Assembly: GCF_000236705.1 (NCBI RefSeq)
Contig: NC_016599.1
Span: 2,418,001 to 2,482,000, forward strand
Direction of reading: 5' to 3'
Length of the DNA stretch: 64,000 bases
Source of the DNA: Owenweeksia hongkongensis DSM 17368
GTDB taxonomy: Bacteria > Bacteroidota > Bacteroidia > Flavobacteriales > Schleiferiaceae
In this document: piece by piece, positions 6,728 to 15,196 of the stretch
Position numbering within the stretch: position 1 is the first letter of the stretch
How the letters are laid out: the number at the start of each line of letters is the position of its first letter
Notes under the pieces: generated by a model
Seen by the model: the letters and a program-made list of their open reading frames with translations, nothing else
What the model was told of the DNA's origin: nothing
Database searches by the model: none
Translations under genes and position numbers: made by a program

Positions 6728-8584
6728 CTAGATACTCCTCACAAATTCCCTAAACACCTCTTTGTGTTTCTCCAAATCCATGTTTCCCGAAAGTGACGCA
6801 CGAACGATATAATCCTTGTCGCCCTCCTTGGTGGTGCCTTGAGTAGAAGTTGCCGGTATTGTCCAGTAACAGCCTTTTAGCTGACCATAGCTTACGCAAA
6901 ACTTGCTCTCCTTCGGGATTTCGGTAATCATCAAGTTTATAAGCTTCAAGTTTAGTGCTCTTTTGTAGGCTTCCTTTTCTTCAACAGTATTTCCTTTAGT
7001 AGGAAGGTCTAGTGAAAATACAGAAGGTGTAAATCCTTGCTCAGCCAATTCTTCGGAAACAAAATTGATTTTCGCAGCGGGTAAAACTTCGTGAATGAAG
7101 TTTACAAACTCACGTGTATTCTTGTATGCATCTACAATTCGCTGATTCATTGAAGGCATTTGCTTAGCCAATATTTCATATTGAAGCGGAGTAGCTTCAT
7201 TATCGCAAAGAGCAAGGTGCTTCTCTATTTTTTCCATTAAGGAAACCGTCTTGGTATTTCCTACACAATATCCGGCTGTACACAGTCCACCACTCGGGAA
7301 TTTAGAACCGCTGGCGTAGGAGATTGCTCTTACTTCCGACAGAATTTTTCCTTCTCCCAGGAAAAGGTAATTAGGACAGAAAGTTTGATCTAAAATAAAC
7401 ACCGGATCGATGGCCGTTTCGCCCGAAGGAGTTTTGCGCTCTTTGGACAGAGCCGTTCTCAAATCTTCCAGGTTTGGAACCTCCACTCTTGGGTTCGTGG
7501 GGATTTCAGCAATGATGTATGGGATGGCATCCTCTTGAGCCACTTTCTCCAAAACATACTCAATGCTTTGCACCATGTCATTATCGCCATCTACCGCCAA
7601 ATCCAAAACCTCAACATTATCTAGGCAAGCTGCTACTCGTCTGGCCTGGTCATTGGTTCCGCCATAGCAGTTTGGAGGAACAATAAACTTGATGGCCTTT
7701 CCTTTATGGTTTTGCTGAGCATCATCCACCAAGCCCATCATAATGGCATACTGAATGGACAAACCACTGGAAGCAACCAATGCTTTGGTAGTGGTTCCGG
7801 TAATTGTATTTATCGATTTTACTACGCTGGCCTTATTACCTTCCACATCACTAATGAATGGCTCCGCTGGAGCTTGTGCCACCAAAGATTTTAAAGCAGC
7901 AAGGCAATTGGCGGGTGTCATAGCAATCGTCTCTCTTCTTCTTACATGCTGAATTTCTGAAACGTAGCTTTCATTCTGCTGACCGTTTACAATTAGCACA
8001 CTTCCAAGATTTGGATAAAGATCAAGGTAAAAGTCAAGCCCGATATTCATCGGGGCAAGCTTGCCTATTTGAGTTTGATGAGAAATGAAAACCGTACTTC
8101 CATCAAATGAAGGAACGTCATCTACACTTTCCACTTTGCTTAGCTCAAATGTATAGCCGTAAACCTCGCGAATAACTTCGGCATCAAAACCCGCAGGAAG
8201 CTCATCAGTGTAAGCTACTAAAGTGCTTTTCTTTTCAAATAGATTTTTTCGCAAAACAGCCAAAACTGGCACCGTTTGAGAATCATAGCTAATTACACTT
8301 TCCGATTTCAAATTATTCAACTGGGCGATGGTCCATTCGAGCACAGAAGATAAAGGATGACCCAAACGGATATAATCGTAAGCCGTGGGTAATGCCGCCA
8401 AGCCACTAGCAGCAAAATTGCCTGCATTGTACAAATCTTCAAATTGATCCAAAAACTGGGTTTTGGCCAACTTCTCATCATAAATATCCAGTCGATGTGT
8501 GGTGAGATTCAGCCAGTCAGAAGGCATGTTTTTCAGTACATCACTAATATAATTTCGCACGGTATTGTCTTGCATAATCATCAT
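6728..8584 (-). CDS. Long Cys/Met-metabolism-type PLP-dependent enzyme
   Basis: 618 residues from the ATG chosen here; Met4 is an alternative. The C-terminal about 370 residues are a fold-type I PLP domain of the Cys/Met metabolism family, with the YGGT motif (Tyr307-Gly-Gly-Thr), the aspartate region FILDQTFCPN and the Schiff-base lysine Lys428 in SYASGSK. Typical family members are about 400 residues. The N-terminal about 240 residues are an extra domain, an architecture that recalls the long fungal-type cystathionine gamma-synthases. It probably acts in trans-sulfuration or sulfhydrylation of a homoserine ester, but the substrate is not certain. It stands alone, flanked by two palindromic repeats. 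Confidence 0.7.
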   Translation of the reverse strand: MMIMQDNTVRNYISDVLKNMPSDWLNLTTHRLDIYDEKLAKTQFLDQFEDLYNAGNFAASGLAALPTAYDYIRLGHPLSSVLEWTIAQLNNLKSESVISYDSQTVPVLAVLRKNLFEKKSTLVAYTDELPAGFDAEVIREVYGYTFELSKVESVDDVPSFDGSTVFISHQTQIGKLAPMNIGLDFYLDLYPNLGSVLIVNGQQNESYVSEIQHVRRRETIAMTPANCLAALKSLVAQAPAEPFISDVEGNKASVVKSINTITGTTTKALVASSGLSIQYAIMMGLVDDAQQNHKGKAIKFIVPPNCYGGTNDQARRVAACLDNVEVLDLAVDGDNDMVQSIEYVLEKVAQEDAIPYIIAEIPTNPRVEVPNLEDLRTALSKERKTPSGETAIDPVFILDQTFCPNYLFLGEGKILSEVRAISYASGSKFPSGGLCTAGYCVGNTKTVSLMEKIEKHLALCDNEATPLQYEILAKQMPSMNQRIVDAYKNTREFVNFIHEVLPAAKINFVSEELAEQGFTPSVFSLDLPTKGNTVEEKEAYKRALNLKLINLMITEIPKESKFCVSYGQLKGCYWTIPATSTQGTTKEGDKDYIVRASLSGNMDLEKHKEVFREFVRSI

Positions 8585-8667
8585 CTAAATTGGGGGCGCA
8601 ACTTACGTTAATTGCAGGTTTTGGAAAAAGGATATAGACTCTTTCTGTTAGGTGGCTTGATTAGAAC

Positions 8668-8756
8668 TCATTGTCTCGCAAAGTCGCCAAGCACGCAGAA
8701 CACAATCAATATTACCTTCAATTAAAACTTCGCGTTCTTAGCGTCTTTGCGTGAAC
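8668..8756. repeat. Imperfect palindromic intergenic repeat, second copy
   Basis: The left arm TCTCGCAAAGTCGCCAAGCA and the right arm CTTCGCGTTCTTAGCGTCTT followed by TGCGTGAA are imperfect reverse complements separated by an AT-rich loop. It is the same repeat type as at 6648-6722. The right end supplies the TTG (8747-8749) that fits as -33 element for trmB. Confidence 0.6.
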
Positions 8757-8775
8757 TGTATCTTCCCTATTTTTG
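8747..8775 (+). promoter_or_regulatory. Promoter of trmB
   Basis: TTG at 8747-8749 and TATTTTTG at 8768-8775 (perfect TAnnTTTG) are separated by 18 bases, the Bacteroidota vegetative promoter layout. The -7 element ends 4 bases before the ATG at 8780, so transcription would start at or next to the start codon. The -33 element lies within the palindromic repeat. Confidence 0.55.
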
Positions 8776-8779
8776 CCGC

Positions 8780-9451
8780 ATGGCAAGAAAAAAATTAGCT
8801 CGCTTTAAAGAGAATGAAAGTTTCAGGCATGTGATAGAGCCTGCCCGCGACGATGTAGTTCAGAATTTGGAATGGCGAGGAAAGTGGAATGAGTTTTTTG
8901 GAAACGATAATCCTATCGTTTTAGAATTGGGTTGTGGAAAGGGTGAATACACCGTAGCTATGGCCAAAAATGATCCCGACAAAAACTTTATTGGTGTAGA
9001 TATTAAAGGCTCACGAATTTGGTACGGAGCCACTGAAATTCAGGAAAACAACCTGAAGAACGGTGCTTTTCTTCGTACACAAATAGAACTGCTGGAATAC
9101 TGCTTTGCTGAAAATGAGGTTTCCGAAATATGGATCACTTTCCCTGATCCTCAGATAAAATATAAGCGCGTAAAGCACCGCCTTACCAATCCAGACTTTT
9201 TGAAGCGTTATGCTAAAATCCTGAAACAGGATGGTTTGATGCACCTGAAAACCGACAGTGAGTTTTTACACGGATACACACATGGTATTTTACAAGCTTT
9301 AGATTTGCCCGTTCACCGCGCTTTCCATGATATAGACCTTCAGATTTACGACAAGAACAACATACTGCACAGCGTACGCACCCATTACGAAGGCCTTTTC
9401 CGCGAAAAAGGAAAAGCCATCACCTACATCCAATTTGGCGTACATGGCTGA
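8780..9451 (+). CDS. trmB: tRNA (guanine-N7-)-methyltransferase
   Basis: 223 residues from MARKKLARF; a longer in-frame start upstream would overlap the promoter and repeat, so it was rejected. It is a class I SAM methyltransferase of the TrmB family that methylates G46 of tRNA variable loops. The SAM-binding motif is LELGCGKGEYT and the family signature IWITFPDPQIKYKRVKHRL is complete. The length is normal. The 3' end overlaps the alkyltransferase-like gene by 8 bases, so the two are translationally coupled. Confidence 0.93.
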   Translation: MARKKLARFKENESFRHVIEPARDDVVQNLEWRGKWNEFFGNDNPIVLELGCGKGEYTVAMAKNDPDKNFIGVDIKGSRIWYGATEIQENNLKNGAFLRTQIELLEYCFAENEVSEIWITFPDPQIKYKRVKHRLTNPDFLKRYAKILKQDGLMHLKTDSEFLHGYTHGILQALDLPVHRAFHDIDLQIYDKNNILHSVRTHYEGLFREKGKAITYIQFGVHG

Positions 9452-9788
9452 TGACAACTTTTTTGAGCGCGTATATGCCGTAGCCAAACTCATCCCTTAC
9501 GGAAGAGTGACGAGCTACGGGGCTATTGCCAAATTTATTGGTGCTCCAAAAAGTGCAAGAATGGTGGGCTACGCGATGAATGGTTCAATTAGCGAACACG
9601 ATATTCCGGCTCACCGAGTGGTTAATCGAAATGGAATTTTGAGCGGCAAGTCACACTTTGGCGGAAGCCGCGTGATGGAGCAGTTGCTGCAAAGTGAAGG
9701 CATTTCAGTAGAGGATGATCAGGTACAGGATTTTGAAAAAGTGTTTTGGGATCCTTTTATTGAGTTGGATAGAGAAACGTTCTTGTAA
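9444..9788 (+). CDS. Alkyltransferase-like protein (MGMT homologue lacking the active cysteine)
   Basis: 114 residues from MADDNFFERV (ATG at 9444). It matches the C-terminal DNA-binding domain of O6-alkylguanine-DNA alkyltransferase: helix-turn-helix (YGRVTSYGAIAKFIG), arginine-finger region (SARMVGYAMN) and active-site loop. In true alkyltransferases the loop reads PCHRV; here it is PAHRVV, so the acceptor cysteine is replaced by alanine. Proteins of this ATL type bind alkylated bases, flip them and recruit nucleotide excision repair instead of repairing directly. It is coupled to trmB by an 8-base overlap. The alanine variant is known in the family, so the gene is probably functional. Confidence 0.88.
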   Translation: MADDNFFERVYAVAKLIPYGRVTSYGAIAKFIGAPKSARMVGYAMNGSISEHDIPAHRVVNRNGILSGKSHFGGSRVMEQLLQSEGISVEDDQVQDFEKVFWDPFIELDRETFL

Positions 9789-9894
9789 ACTCTAAATTCG
9801 AAAACCTAAACTCTAAACAAAATTCAAATGCCAAATTCTAAAATCGAAATCTGCACCAATCATATAACCGATAACTTATAACCACATTTTCCCC

Positions 9895-10569
9895 ATGAGC
9901 GGCAAACTATACATCGTACCCACACCAATTGGTAACCTTAAGGACATCACTCTTCGTGCGTTAGAAGTATTGAAAGAAGTAGATGTGATTTTAGCAGAGG
10001 ATACCCGCACCAGCGGAAAGCTGATGAATCATTACAGCATCAGCACTTCGCTGCGTCCGTACCATATGCATAATGAGCACAAAACTCTGGAGGGTCTTGT
10101 CAAGGAATTGCGAGCCGGCCGCATCATGGCGATAATTACCGATGCCGGTACTCCTGCTATTTCTGACCCTGGTTTTCTATTGGTGAGAGAAGCTATTGGT
10201 GAAGATATTCCGGTAGAAACCTTGCCTGGAGCTACGGCTTTTGTGCCTGCTTTGGTAAACTCAGGATTGCCGGCTCACAGCTTCACTTTTGAAGGATTTA
10301 TTCCTGTAAAGAAGGGCCGCCAAACAAAATTCACCGAACTAGCGGATGAAACCCGAACCATGATTTTTTACGAATCGCCTTACCGCATTGCTAAAACTTT
10401 GGGCGAAATGGCAAAATACTGGGGAGCTGATAGACAAGCTTCTGTTTCTCGTGAGATAACCAAAAAGTTTGAGGAAACCCTCCGCGGCACGGTGACAGAA
10501 TTGGAAGATCACTTCAAAAAAAATTCCCCAAAAGGGGAATTCGTAATATGTGTAAGTGGAAAGGAATAG
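9895..10569 (+). CDS. rsmI: 16S rRNA (cytidine1402-2'-O)-methyltransferase
   Basis: 224 residues. It is a tetrapyrrole-methylase-fold SAM enzyme with the RsmI signatures PTPIGNLKDITLRALE, ILAEDTRTSGKLM and ITDAGTPAISDPG. RsmI methylates the ribose of C1402 in the 30S decoding centre. The protein ends close to the methylase core and lacks the C-terminal extension seen in enterobacterial RsmI, which is usual in Bacteroidota. The 106 bases before it hold only AT-rich words of the form CTAAAnTC and no recognised signal. Confidence 0.92.
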   Translation: MSGKLYIVPTPIGNLKDITLRALEVLKEVDVILAEDTRTSGKLMNHYSISTSLRPYHMHNEHKTLEGLVKELRAGRIMAIITDAGTPAISDPGFLLVREAIGEDIPVETLPGATAFVPALVNSGLPAHSFTFEGFIPVKKGRQTKFTELADETRTMIFYESPYRIAKTLGEMAKYWGADRQASVSREITKKFEETLRGTVTELEDHFKKNSPKGEFVICVSGKE

Positions 10570-10572
10570 TGC

Positions 10573-11127
10573 CTATACGTGCATTATTTCCGCTTCCTTC
10601 TTTTCATACACTTCATCAATTTTCTTTACAAAAGAATCAGTAATCGCTTGAACGCGAGCTTCACCATCCTTTTGAAAATCTTCTGAAATGCCGTCAATCG
10701 CTTTTATTTCGTCATTGGCTTCCTTACGTGCATTTCTGATACCAACTCTTGCGTGCTCAGCTTCGGCTTTTGCCTGTTTTGCCAAATCCTTTCTACGCTC
10801 CTCAGTAAGTGCAGGAATATTGATCATCACCACCTCTCCATTATTCTGAGGGTTTAGTCCAAGGTTACTGTTAAGAATCGCCTTTTCAATATCAGCTATC
10901 AAACCTTTTTCCCATGGCTGCACTTGCAAAGTACGAGCGTCAGGAGTGCTAATATTTGAAACCTGAGCCAAAGGTGTTTGACTTCCGTAATAGTCTACCT
11001 TCACGCTACTGAGCATAGCAGGATTGGCTCGTCCGGCTCTAATTTTCAGCAATTCTTTTTCCAAATGCTTAATAGAAGCCTGCATTTGCTCCTTGGCAGT
11101 TTCTAAAATAATATCAATTTCCTCCAT
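10573..11127 (-). CDS. frr: Ribosome recycling factor
   Basis: 184 residues, the usual size. It contains the family signature (LLKIRAGRANPAMLSSVKVDYYG in segments; then IPALTEERRKDL) and the long helical arms. With EF-G it splits post-termination ribosomes. It lies 27 bases downstream of pyrH, the conserved pyrH-frr order of bacteria, and ends convergently 3 bases from rsmI. Confidence 0.96.
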   Translation of the reverse strand: MEEIDIILETAKEQMQASIKHLEKELLKIRAGRANPAMLSSVKVDYYGSQTPLAQVSNISTPDARTLQVQPWEKGLIADIEKAILNSNLGLNPQNNGEVVMINIPALTEERRKDLAKQAKAEAEHARVGIRNARKEANDEIKAIDGISEDFQKDGEARVQAITDSFVKKIDEVYEKKEAEIMHV

Positions 11128-11154
11128 CTCTCTTTTGTGGAATTTGGTTTTAAA

Positions 11155-11862
11155 TTAATTCTGAACTAAAGTACCCACTACATCACCTTTCACCACCTTG
11201 GTAAGGTTGCCCGGGGTGTTCATGTCAAATACCAAAATTGGCAATTTGTTTTCTTTACTCAAAGTAAAAGCCGTCATATCCATTACATTCAGGCCTTTTT
11301 CATACACTTCTTTAAAAGATAGTGTGTCGTATTTTGTAGCAGTTGAATCTTTTTCAGGGTCAGCTGTGTAAATTCCATCTACACGTGTTCCTTTCAAAAT
11401 TACGTCTGCATCAATTTCGATGGCTCTTAGAGTTGCAGCAGTATCTGTGGTAAAATATGGATTACCGGTACCTCCTCCAAAAATAACTACTCTGTTCTTT
11501 TCAAGGTGGCGAGTTGCTCTCCTTCTGATGAAGGGCTCAGCAATTTTGTCCATCTCTATGGCACTTTGAAGTCTGGTTTTCACACCGCTTTCTTCCAAAG
11601 CTGACTGCAAAGCCAGGCCATTAATCATGGTTGCCAACATTCCCATGTGGTCGGCTTGCACGCGGTCCATACCTTCGCTAGCACCTGCCAGGCCACGAAA
11701 AATATTACCACCACCAACAACTACGGCCACTTGTACACCAAGCTCCACTACTTGTTTGATTTCATTGGCATACTCAAGCAGTCTTTCGCCATTTATACCA
11801 AACTCTTGATCACCCATTAGGGCTTCACCGCTAAGTTTTAGGAGTATTCTATTGTACTTCAT
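11155..11862 (-). CDS. pyrH: UMP kinase
   Basis: 235 residues. Amino-acid-kinase fold with [11 protein letters not shown] at the N terminus, [11 protein letters not shown] and [14 protein letters not shown]. It phosphorylates UMP to UDP in pyrimidine synthesis. It is the first gene of the pyrH-frr pair. Length and motifs are normal. A TATATTTG -7 element lies 25 bases upstream of the start codon. Confidence 0.96.
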   Translation of the reverse strand: MKYNRILLKLSGEALMGDQEFGINGERLLEYANEIKQVVELGVQVAVVVGGGNIFRGLAGASEGMDRVQADHMGMLATMINGLALQSALEESGVKTRLQSAIEMDKIAEPFIRRRATRHLEKNRVVIFGGGTGNPYFTTDTAATLRAIEIDADVILKGTRVDGIYTADPEKDSTATKYDTLSFKEVYEKGLNVMDMTAFTLSKENKLPILVFDMNTPGNLTKVVKGDVVGTLVQN

Positions 11863-11887
11863 GATAATATTTTCTCGAAAATTTCAG

Positions 11888-11895
11888 CAAATATA
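11888..11895 (-). promoter_or_regulatory. -7 element of the pyrH-frr operon
   Basis: TATATTTG on the minus strand (11895-11888) matches TAnnTTTG exactly and lies 25 bases before the pyrH ATG, implying a leader of about 20 bases. A convincing -33 TTG was not seen. Confidence 0.45.
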
Positions 11896-12064
11896 AGCCC
11901 TTAGATCGTACCTAACCGTCAAAGTTTCTATTCTTGTTTGTCACAATTTTGAAACGTACACATAAAATAGTCTAAAACTATAATCGCAAAGGCATTTGCT
12001 CGAAAATTGGAGAAGAATCCTCAATTTTACCGCGTCATTTAAAAGACTTCCAAACGCTTGGCTT

Positions 12065-12637
12065 ATGCATCGTTTTCTTTTTCTGTTTGCCTTTTTGATT
12101 TGCACCATAAAACCTGTGGTGGCTCAAAGTCATTTTTCGGTGGACGCCCAATATGTTCAGGGATTTCAATCACACACACTAGAGCTTTTTCATATTCCCG
12201 TTGATCAATACTTTGCCTCTGGACTCAATGGGCACTTATATTATGAGTACCATTTCGCAAAACCTGCTATTAACCTCCGCTTGGGCCTTGGCGGCCAAAT
12301 GATGTATTTCAATGGAGAATCAGGTGGTGAGGAGTTTAGCGGCAATTCGGCAAAGTTTGAAATCTTGCTACAGGGTCTTTATAGGTTTAGTGAAAAATGG
12401 AAAGCTGGTTTAGGAGTTAACCTTGAAAATAACAGGGATGGTGACCAATTTCGCGCTAAAAGCACAGACAACTTTAGATACAATGCCCTGCTGGATGTAC
12501 ATTATAATGTTAGTCAACGCTTCTCGCTACTACTCAGATATAGCCATGTGATTTATCCGAATGTGGATGCTTACTTGCTTTACAATCCGGCTCAGAGGTT
12601 GAGCTTTGGTATAAACTATCAAATCACTAAGCCATGA
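12065..12637 (+). CDS. Outer-membrane beta-barrel-like protein
   Basis: 190 residues from MHRFLFLFAFLI; the in-frame extension to 11996 would put a charged tail before the signal peptide, so it was rejected. A signal peptide ends near PVVAQS. The rest alternates hydrophobic and polar residues with aromatic girdle residues and ends RLSFGINYQITKP, as in small Bacteroidota outer-membrane barrels. It overlaps the CotH-family lipoprotein gene by 4 bases (ATGA), so they are made together. No specific family is recognised. Confidence 0.65.
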   Translation: MHRFLFLFAFLICTIKPVVAQSHFSVDAQYVQGFQSHTLELFHIPVDQYFASGLNGHLYYEYHFAKPAINLRLGLGGQMMYFNGESGGEEFSGNSAKFEILLQGLYRFSEKWKAGLGVNLENNRDGDQFRAKSTDNFRYNALLDVHYNVSQRFSLLLRYSHVIYPNVDAYLLYNPAQRLSFGINYQITKP

Positions 12638-13845
12638 AAAAGTATTTGATTGGCCTATTGGCAATTTTGGCATTAGCCGCTTGCAGCGAGCTGAACGTGG
12701 AAAATAAAAACCTCCCAGGTGTTAATGGTATTACACCTACTACCATAAGCACTAAGTTTAGTGTGGCAAACATTGAGTGCGACCAGGCGGAGTTTGATAA
12801 AATGTACAGGCTTTATTCCCGTGATTTAAGTGTCGATGCGCGCCTTTTCTTTTACAATCAAAATGGAGATCTACGTCTAAATGCCACTCCTGCTCAAATA
12901 GAAGTTAAGGGCAACGGATCGGCTTCTTTGGTATTAAAATCTATAGGCATACGCTTCAATCACCCCTTGAATAATGATAGTGCTCAAATCTTTCAACCTA
13001 CACGTTTGATAAATAATCACTCGGTGAACACTTTTCACGCCTTACGTTTCCGCAATAGCGGCCAAGATTTTGGGCGAACCATGATCAAGGATATTGCCTA
13101 TACTGAGCTGGCCATTCAGGCGGGCTTAGATTTTGAGATGATGTATTATGAACCCGTTCATGTATTTATAAATGATGAATACTATGGGCTTATGAATATG
13201 CGAACCGAAAATGAAGCCTTTGGAATTGCCGGGCTGATTGATGTGCCTGTTTCAGGTATTACCACCATGGATAGCCAAATGAAGGATGGTGAGTTTGAAT
13301 GGGAATCCGGGCCAGAAGAACCTTCGAACGAATTACTTGAGGCGATTGAAAACAAAGACTGGCAGGAGATTGAAGAATTGGTGGACATGTCTTCCTACAT
13401 CGACTATTTGATTTATGAAGATTATATCGGCAACCGCGACTGGCCAAACAATAACCTACGCTTATATAGCTCAAATGGCGGTCGGTTCAGGTTTATGTTT
13501 TATGATTCTGATTGGTCTGCAGATAGGCCAAAAGATCCCGAGCTTCCAAAACTCGAATATGATGAAAGTGGGATGGCTTCTATTTACCAAAGTATGAAAG
13601 ATGCTCCCGCTTATCGCGAGAGATTTATAGCACGGCAAAAAGAGCTTTACTCATTTTTTAGTTCTGAAAAGTTTAACACCATAGTAGATCGCTTGGCTAC
13701 AGATATTGAAGATGACATCCCTTATTTGATTTCAAAATATCAAAAGCCGGAAAGCCGCATGCATTGGAGACAAAATATTGAAATACTGAAGCGCGAATTT
13801 GAACGACAGGACAAGTATATAAGGAAGAAACACAAGCTCGATTGA
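12634..13845 (+). CDS. CotH-kinase-family lipoprotein
   Basis: 403 residues with lipobox LAAC (Cys17), so it is exported and lipidated. The core fits the CotH family, which has an atypical protein-kinase fold: HALRFRNSGQDF, a central helical part with SYIDYLIYEDYIGNRDWPN followed by NNLRLY, and FRFMFYDSDWSAD, where the conserved Asp residues would bind metal and nucleotide. Secreted CotH proteins can phosphorylate protein substrates in Bacillus spores; the role in Bacteroidota is not established. It is coupled to the upstream beta-barrel gene, its best candidate partner. Confidence 0.8.
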   Translation: MKKYLIGLLAILALAACSELNVENKNLPGVNGITPTTISTKFSVANIECDQAEFDKMYRLYSRDLSVDARLFFYNQNGDLRLNATPAQIEVKGNGSASLVLKSIGIRFNHPLNNDSAQIFQPTRLINNHSVNTFHALRFRNSGQDFGRTMIKDIAYTELAIQAGLDFEMMYYEPVHVFINDEYYGLMNMRTENEAFGIAGLIDVPVSGITTMDSQMKDGEFEWESGPEEPSNELLEAIENKDWQEIEELVDMSSYIDYLIYEDYIGNRDWPNNNLRLYSSNGGRFRFMFYDSDWSADRPKDPELPKLEYDESGMASIYQSMKDAPAYRERFIARQKELYSFFSSEKFNTIVDRLATDIEDDIPYLISKYQKPESRMHWRQNIEILKREFERQDKYIRKKHKLD

Positions 13846-13872
13846 GCAAAATTTTAGACAGAACAACTTCCT

Positions 13873-13880
13873 TATATTTG
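13873..13880 (+). promoter_or_regulatory. -7 element upstream of the Pycsar-effector-like gene
   Basis: TATATTTG at 13873-13880 matches TAnnTTTG and lies 19 bases before the ATG at 13900. The gene therefore probably has its own promoter, although it follows the CotH-family gene by only 54 bases. No -33 TTG is at the right distance. Confidence 0.4.
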
Positions 13881-13899
13881 GAATAGTATAAAACCATCC

Positions 13900-15165
13900 A
13901 TGGACAATATTTCTACCAGCAAACTAAATACCACTGTTCTTACCAAAGTTCAACTTCACTCCATGGAGTGTATTATTGAAAATGCTACTCGTGTGGTGTA
14001 CCACGATGTGCGCTTTGCCAAAAGGCTGATTGCCCACATAAATACTATTACGGCTGACGAGGAAATAGGTGAAGATGATCTTCAAATCCTTTCAATTTGT
14101 GCTTGGCTGTATACCACCCTATTTGGTAATATTAGAACAGGATCAAAAAATAAGAATCAGCTCTTTGACGAATCTTCTATATATATAGATGAGCACTACC
14201 CTAAATTGCTCGACAGTTTCGGAATGGACAAAATTGATAGTGTAAGAATTATTAATCTAGTAAAAGCTGCCATAAAAACTGAAGTACCTCATAATCGGCT
14301 GAGCGGCATTTTTACTGATGCCGTGGTAATGGATCTTACTGGAGATCAAGCCATGGATCGTTTAAAGAAGCTGTATGAAGAAGCGGTACTTGGTGATGTG
14401 AACCTTAGCTTAAGCAAGTTTTATGATTTGATGATTGGTTATTTGAGCCCATATAATGCCAATACAGAATATGGTAAAGCTCACATTCAACCTGCTGCAC
14501 TGGAACTCATTCACAAGCTGGAAAAGGAAAAGAGAAAGCTCTCTCAGAAGAAAAATATCATCCTGAAAAAGCAGCTAGAGATTTCAGAAGATGAATTGAA
14601 AGAACTTCGTAAAAACCTGGTTGGTGTAAAAGGAAGAGACGTTCGTGGAATTCAAACCTTATTTAGAACCACCTCGCGAAATCACTACACACTAAACCAA
14701 ATGGTAGACCGCAAAGCCAGCATTATGATTACGGTAAATGCTATTATTCTTTCGGTAGTAATTGGTGGCTTGCTTCGATCCACAGGAGACACCTTACTAG
14801 GCATTCTGCCCATGGCTATTTTGTCTATCGCCTCTCTGTTTTCTATCATTTTCGCTATCCTTTCCATTACGCCCAATCGCACACAGGGCGAGTTTACAGT
14901 AGATGATATTCGAAACAAAAAAGGAAACCTATTATACTTCGGCAACTTTCACAATATGGAATTTAGAGACTATGAATGGGGAATGTTGCAAAAGCTCAGC
15001 GATAGTAATTTTCTGTACAGCTCCATGATTCGTGACCTTTACTATTTGGGCAAAACCCTGCAGAAAAAATATACACTCATCCGTATTTCCCTTCAGTTCT
15101 TTGTGATTGGCCTAGTAAGCTCCTTCGTTCTATTTATGATAAGTCGCTTAGTTGTATTTTACTAA
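13900..15165 (+). CDS. Pycsar-effector-like membrane protein with degenerate HD domain
   Basis: 421 residues. Residues about 20-180 have the helical pattern of an HD phosphohydrolase, but the motifs are eroded: Tyr34-His35-Asp36 stands where YHNxxHT is expected, LYTTLFGN (70-77) replaces the FHDxG motif, and only Asp140 may remain of the last metal ligand. A coiled coil (about 203-245) leads to MVDRKASIMITVNAIILSVV (268-287), which resembles the PycTM/DUF5706 domain of membrane effectors in cyclic-pyrimidine (Pycsar) anti-phage systems. Membrane segments are about 274-293, 298-324 and 394-416. No pyrimidine cyclase gene is next to it. Solitary family members occur in Bacteroidota, so a defence role is possible but unproven. 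Confidence 0.7.
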   Translation: MDNISTSKLNTTVLTKVQLHSMECIIENATRVVYHDVRFAKRLIAHINTITADEEIGEDDLQILSICAWLYTTLFGNIRTGSKNKNQLFDESSIYIDEHYPKLLDSFGMDKIDSVRIINLVKAAIKTEVPHNRLSGIFTDAVVMDLTGDQAMDRLKKLYEEAVLGDVNLSLSKFYDLMIGYLSPYNANTEYGKAHIQPAALELIHKLEKEKRKLSQKKNIILKKQLEISEDELKELRKNLVGVKGRDVRGIQTLFRTTSRNHYTLNQMVDRKASIMITVNAIILSVVIGGLLRSTGDTLLGILPMAILSIASLFSIIFAILSITPNRTQGEFTVDDIRNKKGNLLYFGNFHNMEFRDYEWGMLQKLSDSNFLYSSMIRDLYYLGKTLQKKYTLIRISLQFFVIGLVSSFVLFMISRLVVFY

Positions 15166-15196
15166 TCTCACTTTAGCATAAAGTGAATTTCACCTC

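Noticed and set aside
9789-9894. Repeat array or regulatory RNA before rsmI
   Set aside because: The AT-rich CTAAAnTC words are irregular in spacing and form no stem; they look like simple low-complexity intergenic sequence.
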